Shown here piece after piece: positions 35,801 through 45,400 of a DNA stretch of 64,000 bases; within the stretch, counting starts at the first letter, position 1, and every line of letters begins with the position of its first letter. The position numbers and the translations under genes were made by a program. This DNA comes from Neospora caninum Liverpool (Eukaryota; Apicomplexa; Conoidasida; Eucoccidiorida; Sarcocystidae). Below the pieces are notes generated by a model. The model worked only from the letters and a program-made list of their open reading frames with translations, had not been told where the DNA came from and made no database searches. The DNA lies in assembly GCF_000208865.1 (NCBI RefSeq), contig NC_018391.1, positions 1,426,001 through 1,490,000 of the forward strand. Direction: 5' to 3'.

Positions 35801-38777
35801 TGATTACCTCGGCGGTGACGGCCACCCGCACTTTGTGGAGATCGGCGACGAGTTGCTGGCGGCGGGCAGTTTGCACTTGGAGGAAATGGTCCAGCGAGTA
35901 GACGGCGTCGCTGTGAAGAAGAAGAATGTTCCAACTCGTCAACTTTATCCCGCAACTCCGAATGGTCAACAGCGCCTTGCGAAGAATGTCGTCGAGGCTG
36001 AAAAGGTTCTTCTGCAAAATCGACGCGCACAACCTGCCGGGAACGGAGGCGGCGAGAGAGAAGAGAGAGAAGCAAAAGGCGAGAGAAGGATAGGGGAAGA
36101 GAGAGAAGAGAAAGAAGAGAGAGAAGAGGGAAAGTAGGAGAGAAGACAGGAAGAAGAGAGACAACAGAGGAAGAAGAGAGGAAAAAGAGAGGGAGAACAC
36201 AGAAAGAGAAGGATAGGGGAAGAGAGAGAGAAAACGGAAGAGAGAAAAATGGGACAACGGGGGCGACTGTAGAACCCAGAAAACCATAGAGAGATCGAAG
36301 AAAAGAGAGGGCAAACGGAAGCGAGGAAACAGAGAAGATGATGAAGTCGCCAAGCGCCGCTGCAATTCTTTTGGGACGAAGCGTCACTTCCGCCTCTTTC
36401 CTTCCTCGATCGGTGGTCGAGACGACGCGAATTGTCATGAAAGAAGATGCGCTTGGATACCCTGTACCAACTGCTCTAAACTCGTGAAGTCCTTGTCGTT
36501 TCTGTCACTATACTGCGAAGAAACCGACCGATGTCTCCGAAGAATACGCACTCTGTTGGGACGGATGACGCGTTTTGCGAGAACACACGAAGCGCCACGA
36601 AGACACTGGAGCTGCGCGGTTTCTGTGTCTCTTCGACTTACTTGAACCGAACTTCTCGCATGACGGTTTTCCAGATGGAGAGGATCCTCCATTTTTGATA
36701 GTTGGCGAAGAAGGGAATGGAGACGATTTTCCGGTACTTCTCCTGGTCTCTCTCCCACGCCTGGAGCGAGAGATACTCTGTCTCTCCGCCTTCTCGGTAG
36801 TGCGCAATGCCGCGAGAAGAAAGCGTTAAGTAGTCTTTCGGATCCTTCTGGGCAAACGGAACAATGCGGTAGCTGTACGGACCTGTCCTGCGCAGAGCCA
36901 AAGACATACAAAACGAGGCGAACCCGAAGAAAACAGATTCAAAAAAGCTCTCTCTTCAGCGCCCCCGCAAAACGAACACTACGCCGCGAACTCGCCAATC
37001 TCTAAACAAAAGTGTACAGTCGCCACATATTTTATGGACATATATATGTATATATTTGTGTATGCGTGTGTATGTAAATGCGTATATGTGCATATATGCA
37101 TGCATGCATATCTATACATTTACAGGCAATTGAATCTAGGCTCACGTAACAGGTTCTGCTGAAGACATGCGAAGGCGTTGGGTTCCACTGTCGGATGATG
37201 CCAATGAGTTGTTCCTCCTGTGGTGGAAAGACGCTCCTCGCTTCGTCGCAGAGAGTTCAGGGGCGAGACAGCAGGGAGACAAGCCACGTTTTCGGAAAGC
37301 TCGAGAGACCCAGGCGGCGCACCCGACGCAGATGTGTACGTAGAAGGAGCTGTGGGGCTGCTTTCGGAGCGCTTGGAATCCCTCCCAGCATTTCCAGAGA
37401 CACACTGCCACACACATGCAGATGAAGCCGCCGAGCAGAGACATTTTTGCAGAAAAAAAGGCGTGCGAAGGCGGAGTGCAGCGTTTCCGTGCAGAGCGTG
37501 CGCAGTGCATTTGACGGCCCCCAAGGAGGTTCACGAGGCGGCTGGGCGTACCGATTCATGTAGCAGAATTCGTCTTTGAGGGACTTGTGGCTTCGAATGA
37601 ACTCCACGAACTCCCGGGGGTTGATTTCCTTCCCTTCTTCGCTCTTGCACGTCGCACTCGCCTCCAGAGGCTCTGCCTCGCTTCGTCCGGGGCCCACGTT
37701 GGCGGCGCGCCTCTCCGCGGCCGGATCGCCGTCGTTCCGTTTCTGAGCAAAGGGCGGAGAGGTCTCCCGAAATCGAAATGGAACGCCGGAACAGGAGAGA
37801 GAACTCGAGCGCTTCGAGGGGAGTGTCTCCAGCTCGCGTGTTGTGCGCGATGCGGAAAAAAGTGAATAAAGGGAAACACGAGAGAACTGAGGAACGACAA
37901 AGTCGAGGCGAGCGGGCGACTCACAAGCAGGGTGTGGGATCCTCTATCCACACATGCATCAGGGACACCAGAGAGACACGGTCGGCGACCGAACGCGGAA
38001 ACCAAAACGGAGAGGAAAGTCGTCAGGAGGCTCGCCTTCTTCCCGCCTTCTTCCTTTTGAGACTGAAGCCCCGAACCCCAAACAGCGACAGTGGGCTAGT
38101 CTCCACCGGGAACTGATGCGTTGCCCCAAAAGGCGAACTTGGAATCCTGACACACGGTGGAGATGAGGACGCGAAGATGGACATGAACGCTTCTGTTGAC
38201 TCCGTCTCTTTTCTTTCGACAACCCTCGCATTCGCGTCTCTCCGCTCACAGGGGGTTGGACCGCATCGTGGAGCCTCGACACGGGACTGACTTCGTCGAG
38301 CTTCCGGTCGCCCGCATGCTTGCGGTCAAACGCCACAGGAGACACCTGACTCTCTCCTCCGCGAAGCGAGGTCTCTGTCACGAACTTGACTCGTCCTTCT
38401 CTCTGAGCCTGGGCCTGGAGATTCAGCGGCAAGACGTTCGTGTGAGGGACGATCAGCTGTCTTCTGGGCACAGCCGGCGTGGCTCCAGACCCTCTGGAAG
38501 GCTCGGCGAGAAGGGTGGAGACACTGGAGACAGTGTGGGGCAGAGAGGAAGAGCTCTGGTGGGCGTCGGCGTCGAGAGCGCGGCATCGTTCCTCTGCCCG
38601 CTCCAGCTGGCGACGGCGATGCTCCTCTCTCAAGAATACACTCGCGTTCAGGCGACACCCTAGAGCAGAGAACACGGCCTCGCCCCCCAACTGCGTCGTG
38701 CGTTGCTGGAAAGCGGAAGGCGAAGCAGGCGAGAACGAAGAAACCGCAGACTCATCGGCAGGGGTGTCTTGCAGCAT
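107..38777 (-). CDS. Axonemal dynein heavy chain, 53 visible exons, 3' end outside window
   Basis: Force-generating subunit of a flagellar dynein: an ATP-driven, minus-end-directed microtubule motor. Spliced exons give about 3,925 residues in family order: tail, linker, AAA1 to AAA4, stalk, AAA5, AAA6. Exon coordinates are listed in the block entries below. Every junction joins in phase with GT/AG borders except around the two N gaps. AAA1 to AAA4 all keep Walker A lysines ([32 protein letters not shown]). About 1,515 residues precede the AAA1 P-loop, compared with roughly 1,850-1,950 in outer-arm and cytoplasmic chains, which points to the short-tailed, single-headed inner-arm group (inference). 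The ATG at 38777 is provisional: an acceptor-like site sits 9 bases before it after a long pyrimidine tract, so a 5' exon may be missing. The final 200 or so C-terminal residues lie left of the window. No second motor gene is nested in its introns. Confidence 0.95.
541..628. repeat. (ATCT)n microsatellite
   Basis: About 22 near-perfect ATCT units on the plus strand, continuing imperfectly to about 655, in the dynein intron next to the first gap. Length is likely variable between strains. Confidence 0.95.
697..796. other. Assembly gap (100 N) inside a dynein exon
   Basis: Exactly 100 N, a conventional placeholder length. On its right side the exon 797-883 runs into the gap in an open frame. 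On its left the sequence is intronic with an (ATCT)n tract. The missing coding piece should be about 150 bp by family comparison, so the true gap is probably longer than 100 bases. Confidence 0.95.
2420..2519. other. Assembly gap (100 N) in a dynein intron
   Basis: Exactly 100 N, flanked on the right by about 95 bases of almost pure TA (2520-2614), which is a likely cause of assembly failure. It sits between exons 1909-2354 and 2772-2921, which do not join in phase. Confidence 0.95.
3628..3725. repeat. 17-bp tandem repeat carrying GCATGC
   Basis: Six tandem units of about 17 bp with consensus GCATGCAGTTCATTTG in the dynein intron 3490-4248. The first four units keep the palindrome GCATGC; the last two have GCATGT. 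GCATGC is also known as a cis-element of Toxoplasma promoters, but here it is intronic. Confidence 0.9.
4644..4740. repeat. 12-bp minisatellite
   Basis: About eight units of GTGTATAGGTAT, some with GGCAT, in the dynein intron 4465-5120, merging into TA-rich sequence on both sides. Confidence 0.9.
7149..7345. repeat. TA/TATG-rich microsatellite block
   Basis: Alternating TATATA, TATG and CATA runs in the dynein intron 6981-7592. It produces spurious Tyr/Ile/Cys-rich ORFs on both strands. Confidence 0.9.
8117..8317. repeat. 200-bp polypurine tract (GAGAGAAGA units)
   Basis: Nearly pure purine on the plus strand, so polypyrimidine on the sense strand of the dynein intron 7746-8375. Short irregular GAGAGAAGAGAA units repeat many times. 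Mirror symmetry makes triplex DNA possible. Confidence 0.9.
9212..11546 (-). other. Dynein AAA4 (3 exons)
   Basis: Exons: 11048-11546, 10560-10832, 9212-9724. The lead-in [14 protein letters not shown] is followed by Walker [16 protein letters not shown] near 11090-11120, [19 protein letters not shown] in the second exon, and [12 protein letters not shown] with [10 protein letters not shown] in the third. Three in-frame Ala/Gly/Ser/Asp-rich insertions (before the P-loop, at the start of the second exon, and after DFFLQAATG in the third) are absent from typical dyneins. The third exon ends in [12 protein letters not shown], the junction to the stalk. Confidence 0.95.
9770..9990. repeat. Polypurine tract in dynein intron
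   Basis: Mostly GA/GAAA on the plus strand (sense strand pyrimidine), in intron 9725-10559, close to the acceptor of the exon 9212-9724. Similar tracts occur at about 17187-17380, 24725-24890, 29240-29385, 34590-34720 and 36050-36260. Confidence 0.85.
12426..15334 (-). other. Dynein AAA3 (5 exons, two short)
   Basis: Exons: 15171-15334, 14399-14521, 13571-13774, 12681-12735 (55 bp), 12426-12570. AAA3 is the regulatory nucleotide site. Walker [10 protein letters not shown] is split by the intron between 16232 and 15334. Walker B is [10 protein letters not shown], followed by [11 protein letters not shown]. The third exon holds [20 protein letters not shown] and [10 protein letters not shown], the equivalent of the usual RHF block. 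The last has [20 protein letters not shown]. The acceptor of the last exon was placed at 12571, not 12557, because only that joins the 55-bp exon in phase. Confidence 0.94.
16232..19330 (-). other. Dynein AAA2 with long low-complexity insertions (4 exons)
   Basis: Exons: 18654-19330, 18115-18268, 17394-17641, 16232-16795. Walker [10 protein letters not shown] lies near 19227-19250. The [16 protein letters not shown] and LCLPNG strings end the first exon, and [12 protein letters not shown] is in the second. Between P-loop and Walker B there is an in-frame insertion of about 95 residues, first basic ([11 protein letters not shown]) and then strongly acidic (EETEETEEE and similar), at roughly 18920-19180. 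A second insertion, rich in Arg/Asp/Gly, lies in the last exon before the conserved VPTKES string. Both exons stay open and join in phase. Confidence 0.93.
20134..20264. repeat. Paired (TA)n tracts
   Basis: Two pure TA tracts (about 20134-20163 and 20220-20264) in the dynein intron 20034-20477; a third lies at about 20396-20422. Confidence 0.9.
21728..21753. repeat. Short telomere-like stretch
   Basis: CCCTAAATCCTAAACCC, degenerate copies of the CCCTAAA type used by apicomplexan telomeres, just before a TA tract in the dynein intron 21463-22197. Confidence 0.6.
21816..21975. repeat. (TA)n - (GTAT)n - (TA)n block
   Basis: TA tract, then about 16 perfect GTAT units at 21871-21936, then a second TA tract, all in the dynein intron 21463-22197. 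Confidence 0.95.
22595..22710. repeat. (TA)n tracts
   Basis: Two TA tracts separated by about 40 bp in the dynein intron 22360-23017. Confidence 0.9.
23018..28009 (-). other. Dynein linker (DHC_N2) and AAA1 lead-in (8 exons)
   Basis: Exons: 27829-28009, 26764-27015, 26231-26423, 25466-25797, 25051-25219, 24438-24680, 23404-23596, 23018-23181. The linker swings across the AAA ring to make the power stroke. Diagnostic strings are [56 protein letters not shown] and, before AAA1, QLRHYW with [12 protein letters not shown]. These are textbook dynein heavy-chain motifs in the right order, and all eight exons join in phase. The 812-bp intron at 27016-27828 contains a five-copy repeat described separately. 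Confidence 0.95.
27311..27767. repeat. Five copies of a 58-bp unit separated by (TA)n
   Basis: Unit starts CGATTATATAGCCGCACA and ends ACTATTACACATGAA. Copies begin at about 27337, 27431, 27509, 27585 and 27679, with 20-40 bp of pure TA between them. Copies 1-3 read GATACGTATAG; copies 4-5 read GATACATATAG, and copy 5 also starts CGATCATATAG. The core contains the inverted repeat AGGTA..TACCT. Located in the dynein intron 27016-27828. Confidence 0.95.
32745..32850. repeat. (TA)n/TACATA block
   Basis: TA runs punctuated by TACATA in the dynein intron 32393-33079. Responsible for Tyr/Ile-rich spurious ORFs. Confidence 0.9.
33861..34014. repeat. Purine-rich minisatellite with 70-bp period
   Basis: About ten copies of a GGAGACAATGG-like motif. 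At a higher level, 33891-33960 is repeated with few changes from 33961. Located in the dynein intron 33765-34209. Confidence 0.85.
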
Positions 38778-39778
38778 GCGGGTCGCCTACGCGAGACAAG
38801 AGAAGAAGAGAGTACAGCGACAGAGCGACCGTGAAGAACGAACAGCGACGGCACAGAATGGAGCCGAGACGAAGGACGCGAGAAAGGAACGGAGATGAGC
38901 ACGGGAAGAGAGACGACCGAAGGGAAAGAGAAGAAGTGAAGGAGAGAAGGAGTGATGGAGAGAAAGAGAGACGAGAGAGAGGGAAACAAAGCAAGGGAGG
39001 AGCAAGGAGGAAGGAGGGAGAAAAAAAGAGAGGAGAGAGAAGACGAACGAGGCAGTAGGCAGTCGGAAGAGCTGACGCGAGGGAGCGGTGGGCTCTCAGC
39101 ATCGACTCCTGCTTCGCGTTTGCTCTTGTTTGTGAGTTTTGTCGTTAGAGCCGCGGTGCTGAGGAACCGACCTTTCGCGACTGCGTTTCCTAGAGTGGAT
39201 TCTAAAGAGGAGGGAAGGATACTTGGAATTCTCCTCTGGTGATTCCTGTCGAAAATTGGTCCTACGCACTCTGTCGACAGATTTTTGGTTGCGCCAACAT
39301 TTAGAGTCTTCTTCCTCTTTCACGCGATTCGTTTCCTGGTGTCTCTGTCTTCTGCAGCTACTGGAGGCATCGACGTCTTCAACTTCTAAGTGTTTCCCTC
39401 GAAGTGTGGTGTCCTATCGAACTTTCTGACCCTCCACTTCTCACTACTTTTTCTCTGCTTCTTGCTCTGACAATGTGTTTCTCCACTGTACTCGCCGTCC
39501 ACCTGACGAGGTGAAGATCCATATTTCCTGCATTTCCGAATTCACCTCTCTCTTTTTACCTCATAGCTTCCAATGTGCCTCATTTTGCTTTGCCTTCTTT
39601 CTCTTAACTCCAAGACACCGCCACAGTCGTGCCACAATCTGGTCTTTTCTTGGCCTTTCTTACATCAGACGAAGGCAGGCAAAAAGCTTTCCTCTTCAGC
39701 TTCGCCCCGCTCGGCCTTCCATGAGAGAAAACGGTTTCTCACGATTTCTCTTTTCCATGATTCTGTTCGCGCCACTAC

Positions 39779-39839
39779 ATTCGAAAGCAACCGCCTTCCG
39801 AAATGCACATATCGATGTACCCGTGGAGAAGGTCAGCCA
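39779..39839 (-). CDS. Candidate short exon, minus strand
   Basis: 61 bp between an acceptor (..GGGTGCAG) and a GTAGTG donor, encoding ADLLHGYIDMCISEGG. It needs an incoming phase 1, so at least one further exon would lie between it and 40454-40563. Weakest of the four. Confidence 0.25.
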
Positions 39840-39895
39840 CTGCACCCACGCAGGGGAGGCTACTCGCCACCTGGGTAATGGTCTTTATCGACATC

Positions 39896-39926
<31 letters not shown>

Positions 39927-40182
39927 TATATTTCAACATTTACGCGTAGATGTATATATGCATGCAGGGAACTGTAAGAATCTGCATGCTTTCATTTTAT
40001 TCCTTCGCAGGCAGGATTCGGGAGGGGGGGTCGTGAGCGACAAGGAAAACGAGCGATTGATCTACAGAGAGACCGCCTTCCCCTGTAAACCACTCTATTG
40101 ATATGTAGAGATACATACATATTTCGAATTATTTATGCATGTATGCAATCATCGCTGCTGACGAAAATGTATCTCGCTCTTC

Positions 40183-40213
<31 letters not shown>

Positions 40214-40453
40214 GTCCGCATGAACACGAAGCCTTGACAAGTCGACTGCTTTTCGGAAGGGGGTTTGATGGCTCTATGGTATGCACAGTGTTTTTAAGTT
40301 CCTTTATGAAAGGGCGACCTCGGCTTTTGCAGGGGAGCCTTGAAGCGGAGAGCTGCTACGTCAGCTGCAAGTGGAATGTGCGATACCGCTTTAAGGTTTA
40401 GGCTGTGCAGAGACAGATCCCGCCCGTAGGTGCGTTGCTGGCCTATTGCTTAC

Positions 40454-40563
40454 GTGTCGTTCTCCTCAAAGAGACGCTCTCTCGTGAACTCCAGAAAAAG
40501 CCGAGCAAATTCTGTGACTGGTGCGGCGTTTGCTCGCGCCTCTCCGTAACTGATGACGGCATC
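40454..40563 (-). CDS. Candidate exon, minus strand
   Basis: 110 bp with a pyrimidine-rich upstream intron, first AG as acceptor, and a strong GTAAGC donor. Encodes DAVISYGEARANAAPVTEFA followed by RLFLEFTRERLFEEND, which looks like a conserved helical domain. Phase 0 in, phase 2 out, in phase with 41035-41178. Family not recognised. Confidence 0.45.
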
Positions 40564-41034
40564 CTCGTTGCGTGTACGAGCGACACAGGTGAGGAACGAG
40601 AGAACGAGGGGAAGTGAAGACAGGGAGAAAGAGAGAAACAGTCTCTTGTCTGTGGAACGGACTCTGTGAGAGAGTGCCTGGCTCGACTCTCCAAGTTTCT
40701 CTCTGTCTTCTCTCTCTATCTCTGTCTCCCGTTCCGAAGTTCGTGTGTTGCACGTGACAAGCGACTGGACAAATCATGCGCCCGTTTACTCTTAACCCTG
40801 CTGGGTAGTCTGGCCTTTCCCCCTTTTCCTGGCCGCTTTGCTGAATCGCGGAAACCCCCCGGGTGGTGCGACGCCTCGCAATGTCGCGAGTTCGTTTCCA
40901 CTTTTCGTACCAGAAACAGAGAATGCGTGCTCCGCGGAGCGCCGCCCATGACCCCGTTCGGGTGTTCCGAAGCACGGGGAAGAGCACGGGCTTTCTCTGC
41001 TTTTTTCCTTTCGTTCGTGAGAGTGTCTCTGTAC

Positions 41035-41178
41035 CTGATGGCAGCGGGTTCCAAGACCGACGCAGAGCCTCGTCTTGAGTTCTGCCTCTCGCTGTTTTGC
41101 TTCGCGTGCCTCCTGCGCACTTCTTTCCTCCTCCCGCTTCTTCGACGCAGACGCAGGCCTCTCACATCCGTTCTCCAT
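41035..41178 (-). CDS. Candidate exon, possible start exon, minus strand
   Basis: ATG at 41178 opens 48 codons, charged and helical (KKREEERSAQEAREAKQREA), ending at a good GTACAG donor in phase 0. Alternatively the exon is internal and starts at AAC after the AG at 41170-41171. Joins in phase to the segment 40454-40563. Confidence 0.4.
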
Positions 41179-41864
41179 GATGACCGGAGCGAAGCAAAAA
41201 AAAAGGAGGCGAGAGGGAGAAGACGAACCAGGGACAGAGGAAGAGGCGCTTTGTCTTCGAGATTCGAGGAGGGTTAAGGACTTTCGTCTAGAAAAGGAAA
41301 AAATCTAGAGGCGACGCGTCGCTGCGGTCGCTGGCAAAGAGAAGGAAGGGTAGAGAGACGGAGTTTCTCTCAGAAAACTGGGACTTGCGGCGGTAGAAGA
41401 GAAAGTGGAAACGAGAGGAGGTGCGCGAACGTGCCAACTGGAAGAGAGCGTCACTGTCCCTTCGAAAAAACAGCGATACAAATATTAGGGACGACCGGAC
41501 ACATTCATATCTGTCTATATGGACAGCTAGACATATGTTGATGGAGTTACGCAGATCGACGAGGCCGAGACAGGCAACCACAAGAAAATATACAGTTCTG
41601 TATGCACATCTCGTTTCTTTCACTCCGAAAAGCGTATGTACTTGTTGCATCTGTGCATCTATTTGCGCCTGCCTATCTGACGTAACTGTATTTGCTGAGA
41701 AGCTTTGCGTGTTGGAAACAGTTCAATGGCACAGAAGGCAGGTCAACGCGTCACTGCTTTGTTTTTTTCTGCTCAACTGAGGAAAAACGGAGGTGGAAGC
41801 GGAAGCAGAGAGGGGTGAGGCCGAGTCAGGACCAGGAGGGAGTGGGCGAAGCGAACGACGACAC

Positions 41865-42041
41865 GGCGTTTTCTGTGTGCGATATCTGTCTCTAGAGTTG
41901 AGTCGAAGCATGATTTCGCTGGGATCGAAAAACAGCCATTCTCGGCTGCTCACTTGAGGGGAGAAAGGAAAAGGAATTCGGCAGCTCTCTGGAGTGCTCT
42001 CGCCTCCTGACTCGTGTACAGACAGTCTCCCCAGCTCGAAG
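41865..42041 (-). CDS. Candidate exon of an unrecognised minus-strand gene
   Basis: A 177-bp open segment bounded by an acceptor after a strong pyrimidine tract (42042-42160 read on the minus strand) and a GTGTCG donor. It encodes about 58 residues beginning FELGRLSVHESGG and containing REWLFFDPSEIMLRLNS, a composition unlike intron noise. It ends in phase 2. I recognise no family. It may belong with the next three segments or to a 5' extension of the dynein. Confidence 0.35.
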
Positions 42042-45000
42042 CTGACGGAGAAAGGCCGCGAGAAACCGAAGGGGTTTTGAGGGCGAGGAGACGGAGAAGA
42101 GACACATGAGAAGAGTGGAGAAGAAAAGGAAAAAGAGAGGGAAAGGGGGGGGAGAAGGTTTTTTTCTCAAAGACGGTCGTCGAAATTCCGCGTGTTTGAA
42201 GCCATCCGCAGAGCCTAGTTCAGACGGTTTTTCAGCGGGTGTATTGGCGCGTTGCCTTTTTCAGCTTGTCTGTTTGTAAGAATGGAGTGCATGAAAAGGG
42301 GCGGAAGGAAACGCTCTCGCCAATTCTAAAGAACTCCGCGATTGCTTTTCGCTTCGCTTTTGCGCGAAGAAACCGTTTTTCCTGGCTCCGCGAAGAACGC
42401 GCTGCGGGGCGGGCGCACCTCGCGAAGAACCCTTTCCTCGCCGGCGCCAGGTGTCGCTTTGCAGCCGCTTATACTTTTCGACGATCCGGAGACGGCCCAA
42501 AGCAGAAAACGAAGTGAGAAACAGGAGAAAGGGTAGCCAGGCGGCAAGTCCATCGCCACGCGTTTTCTACTCGGAGAAAGGTGAGGTGAAGTGTCGCTCT
42601 GGGGAGCTCTCGATAGGCTCAGGGCACACAAATCCTGCTTCCTCCCTATAGAAGCCTGATTTCCTTCGCCGACTGGCACAGATGTGTGATCGACACCAGC
42701 GCTTTCAACCCAGGACGCTCAGTCCATGTCTTTCCCCACTGCACTTATATATATTGACGCATCAATGCGTGTCTCTCATGTACGGAGAAGCGACATACCA
42801 CTGACTGGGCCATGCTAGACAGCCACGAGCCAATAGATGCTCTATACGCAAGCGATGGATGGGAGACGAGGGGTCCAATGAGAATCGACGAGAGGGGAAG
42901 AGGCCGTCGCCTTTCAGCGAGTTGCTGATGGCCTGCGGCGCGAGACCCATTTAGGGCTGCCAGCCCAGCAGCGCCTGTGGCGAGACTGCCTTTTTCTTGG
43001 CCATTCGCTCTCACATTTATCGACGAAACGCGCAGAAAAGCCGAGCTTCACAGAGTGAGACACACGGAGAAGACTTCTGAGAGGGGTGAGAACGGATTGA
43101 TCATCTCTGACAGAGTGCGCCGTCGTTGCAAAGAGAAAACGCGGTTTTCGGAAGATTCAAAAGACACCGCTTTACAGCAGGCAGTGGTGACTTGTCGTGG
43201 AAGCACAATAATGCGACTCCCGGACCTGGAGGCTTTCGGAGCTTCACCTGCCACGGACCATCTAGAAGTGCTCGAGAGCAGACCGGGGCCTACCCATATA
43301 CACACAGACGTCGACGACGCGAACGGTTCGAGTCTTTTCACTTGACTCGGGTATGTGCATATATACGTATCCATATCTAGACCACGCTATGTAATGTGCA
43401 TCTACACTATTTAGTGTATTTGCAGGTAGCAGATTACCAGTTGCACATTGAGAGGGGAGTGACAGCACACGCCAGGCGCTCAAGGGTACAAACAGCGGGT
43501 GTGGTCAAAAAGTGTGCCCGATGTGGATTTTCATTTCGTTCTCGGTAATGATTCTTTACGCCGTGTACGCTCGCTAGAGAGAGCAGCCTCGGCTCAAGTA
43601 TGTGTCTCTGGATAGGAGACTCCCGATTGGTGCATTTCCGTGAAAGGTTCTCCCGTCCGAGGTTCCCCGCTCTCTAACGAACTTGCTACAGCTCCGCTTT
43701 TCCTCACAAGAACTGGAGGTTCCTTGACCGATTTTTTCTCGGGACTGCCTGCGTCCCGAAGGGCAAAGCTCCCAAGCTGGGCTGGTGTCACTCTCGCAAA
43801 CTTCAGCTGTCTCTTTGAATTCTGTCTTCGGAATCCTGTGTAGGTTCCGTTTCATCAGGTTCTAAACGCGAGAGGCGGATCGGCGTCTGGGCTCGAACCT
43901 CTGATTTTCCGAAAGGCAGCGATTGTATCACGCGCCGTTTCCAGAGTACTTGAGTCGCGGGCTTCCGGCTCCTGGAGAGGTGCCGGGGAGGAGAGCTGTC
44001 GGTTTCCGTGTGTTCACACGCGACAGCATCTCTTGGCGGTTATTCGAAGAACGTCTCTCTGTCACTCCGACACACCACCTAATGGAGATATTTGCGGCGA
44101 AGCCCATTTGCTTCTTTTGGAACGGAGGAAACTCCAGAAAAGGCTAACTCGGGCAGGATCCAGCCGCTGTCGATTTCAGCAGCGCGACGCCAGAGGCCGG
44201 GCTCGAGTGACTGCAAGGAGGGTTTTTCCCTTTTCTCGGGAACTGCATGCACGCCAGGATCTTGGTCTCCGTATTGGAAACGCTGCGGGAGAGACAGTCC
44301 TTTTTACCCAGCGAAAGCGGCCCATTTTCGTTTCCTCTGTCGACTTCTTCACCGGTGAGTTTCCCCCAAATCGGACATCCTGTCTTGGGGTGTACCTACA
44401 CCTGGAGGGCGACTGTCCATGGGACTCGCCTTTTGGTTCCTCTCTGGTTCGTCCTCAGTGTAGCCGTTTCGCGCAAATCTCAGAGCCATTGCTCCCCTCT
44501 CCACTTGATATTTCTTATTCGTTGTTTCTCGCCCTTGCGACGCCCAGGACGCGCTGTCTGACACCAACTGGGCCTTTCCATTCCGTGCTTTTAGTAAACG
44601 ACAGACTCTCGCCGACTCCCGAGCCGTTCGACGCCCAGACAACTAACGTGTTTCTCGTCCACATGCGCGTTCGTCTTCCTGATCCCGACACGGCGGCTCG
44701 TTCTTTTCGCTTTCTGTCGCGTCGAGTTCCACGGAGAGAGGGGCTCCTACATGCGCAGCCCCTCTGGCGCGTCGCGTTCGTTCCTCCTTTTCGACGGATG
44801 CACACGGCGGTTTTGTCGTCAGATCGCAGGGCGCTTCTCGGTTTTCCTGCCTCGCGAGACGCGAACGAAAGACCAGAGGCTGAGTGAGGGCAATCTCGTA
44901 ATTCGCGTTCCGTCCTGCCGCTCCTCTGCCTGTCCTTTTGTCCGTGTGCTGTGAAAAAAAGCCGAATTCACTCCGCGCCGGCGGTGACCCGCTTCGTGAT

Positions 45001-45400
45001 TCTTCCCTGCAACTTCGGGGATCTTCTTCGCCGGTTTCGTACCGAGAAACCCTTTTTCGTGTCCATTGTGGGCCGGGCGTTTCTCAGGACTCGCCGAGTC
45101 TCCAAACCGTTGTTCATCTTCTCCGAAACTCTTGCTGCGTAATTTCGCTTCTCCGTGCCTGTGAAAGCCGCACGGTCTGATCCCACCCGAAGCGGAAGCG
45201 CGCTATTCGCCGCCCCGGGTTTTCTCTTTTTCGTCTCCTTTTTCTTCCCGTGCCTGCCTCCTCTTCTCCGCGCGGTCCCGCGCAGTAAAGCCGGCTGTTG
45301 CCTCGTCTCCTGTCGGATTTTCGCCGTCATTCTCTCTGTAGAAAGCACTCCTGACCCTTTGCGCCTTTCCCCGCGTTTCGCCTCGCCGTGTCTGAGCACT

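Larger units (their letters stand above)
28472..38777 (-). other. Dynein N-terminal tail (15 exons)
   Basis: Exons in transcription order: 38250-38777, 37552-37742, 36642-36887, 35808-36033, 35115-35271, 34210-34388, 33535-33764, 33080-33201, 32253-32392, 31617-31693, 30641-30800, 30221-30307, 29430-29605, 29053-29086 (34 bp, tentative), 28472-28695. The tail carries intermediate and light chains and docks the motor on the axoneme. The first exon encodes about 176 polar, Arg/Ser-rich residues without family similarity. Family-like sequence begins in the exon at 36642-36887 ([10 protein letters not shown]) and includes [14 protein letters not shown] at 34210-34388 and [15 protein letters not shown] at 33535-33764. 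The 34-bp exon was inferred because its neighbours end in phase 2 and start in phase 0; it is the only well-spliced piece I found that bridges them in frame. Confidence 0.85.
38787..45400. other. Region between dynein and SWI3-like genes
   Basis: 6.6 kb between divergent genes. It holds a sense-pyrimidine (plus-strand purine) tract at about 38800-39060 just upstream of the dynein start, pyrimidine-rich plus-strand DNA at 39300-39720, TA tracts at 39890-39930 and 40188-40213, and four minus-strand exon-like segments listed separately. From about 42.7 to 45.4 kb I see nothing I can support as a gene; this should contain the SWI3 promoter and 5' leader. Confidence 0.6.

Noticed and set aside
39096..39323. 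Minus-strand ORF with ATG as possible first dynein exon
   Set aside because: Its only donor-like sites give the wrong phase for the exon 38250-38786, so the link is not supported.
39475..40101. 208-codon plus-strand ORF
   Set aside because: Runs through a TA microsatellite and overlaps a minus-strand exon-like segment; no recognisable domain.
44033..44887. 284-codon plus-strand ORF upstream of the SWI3-like gene
   Set aside because: Starts at TTG, has no motifs and no splice evidence; more likely promoter or leader sequence.
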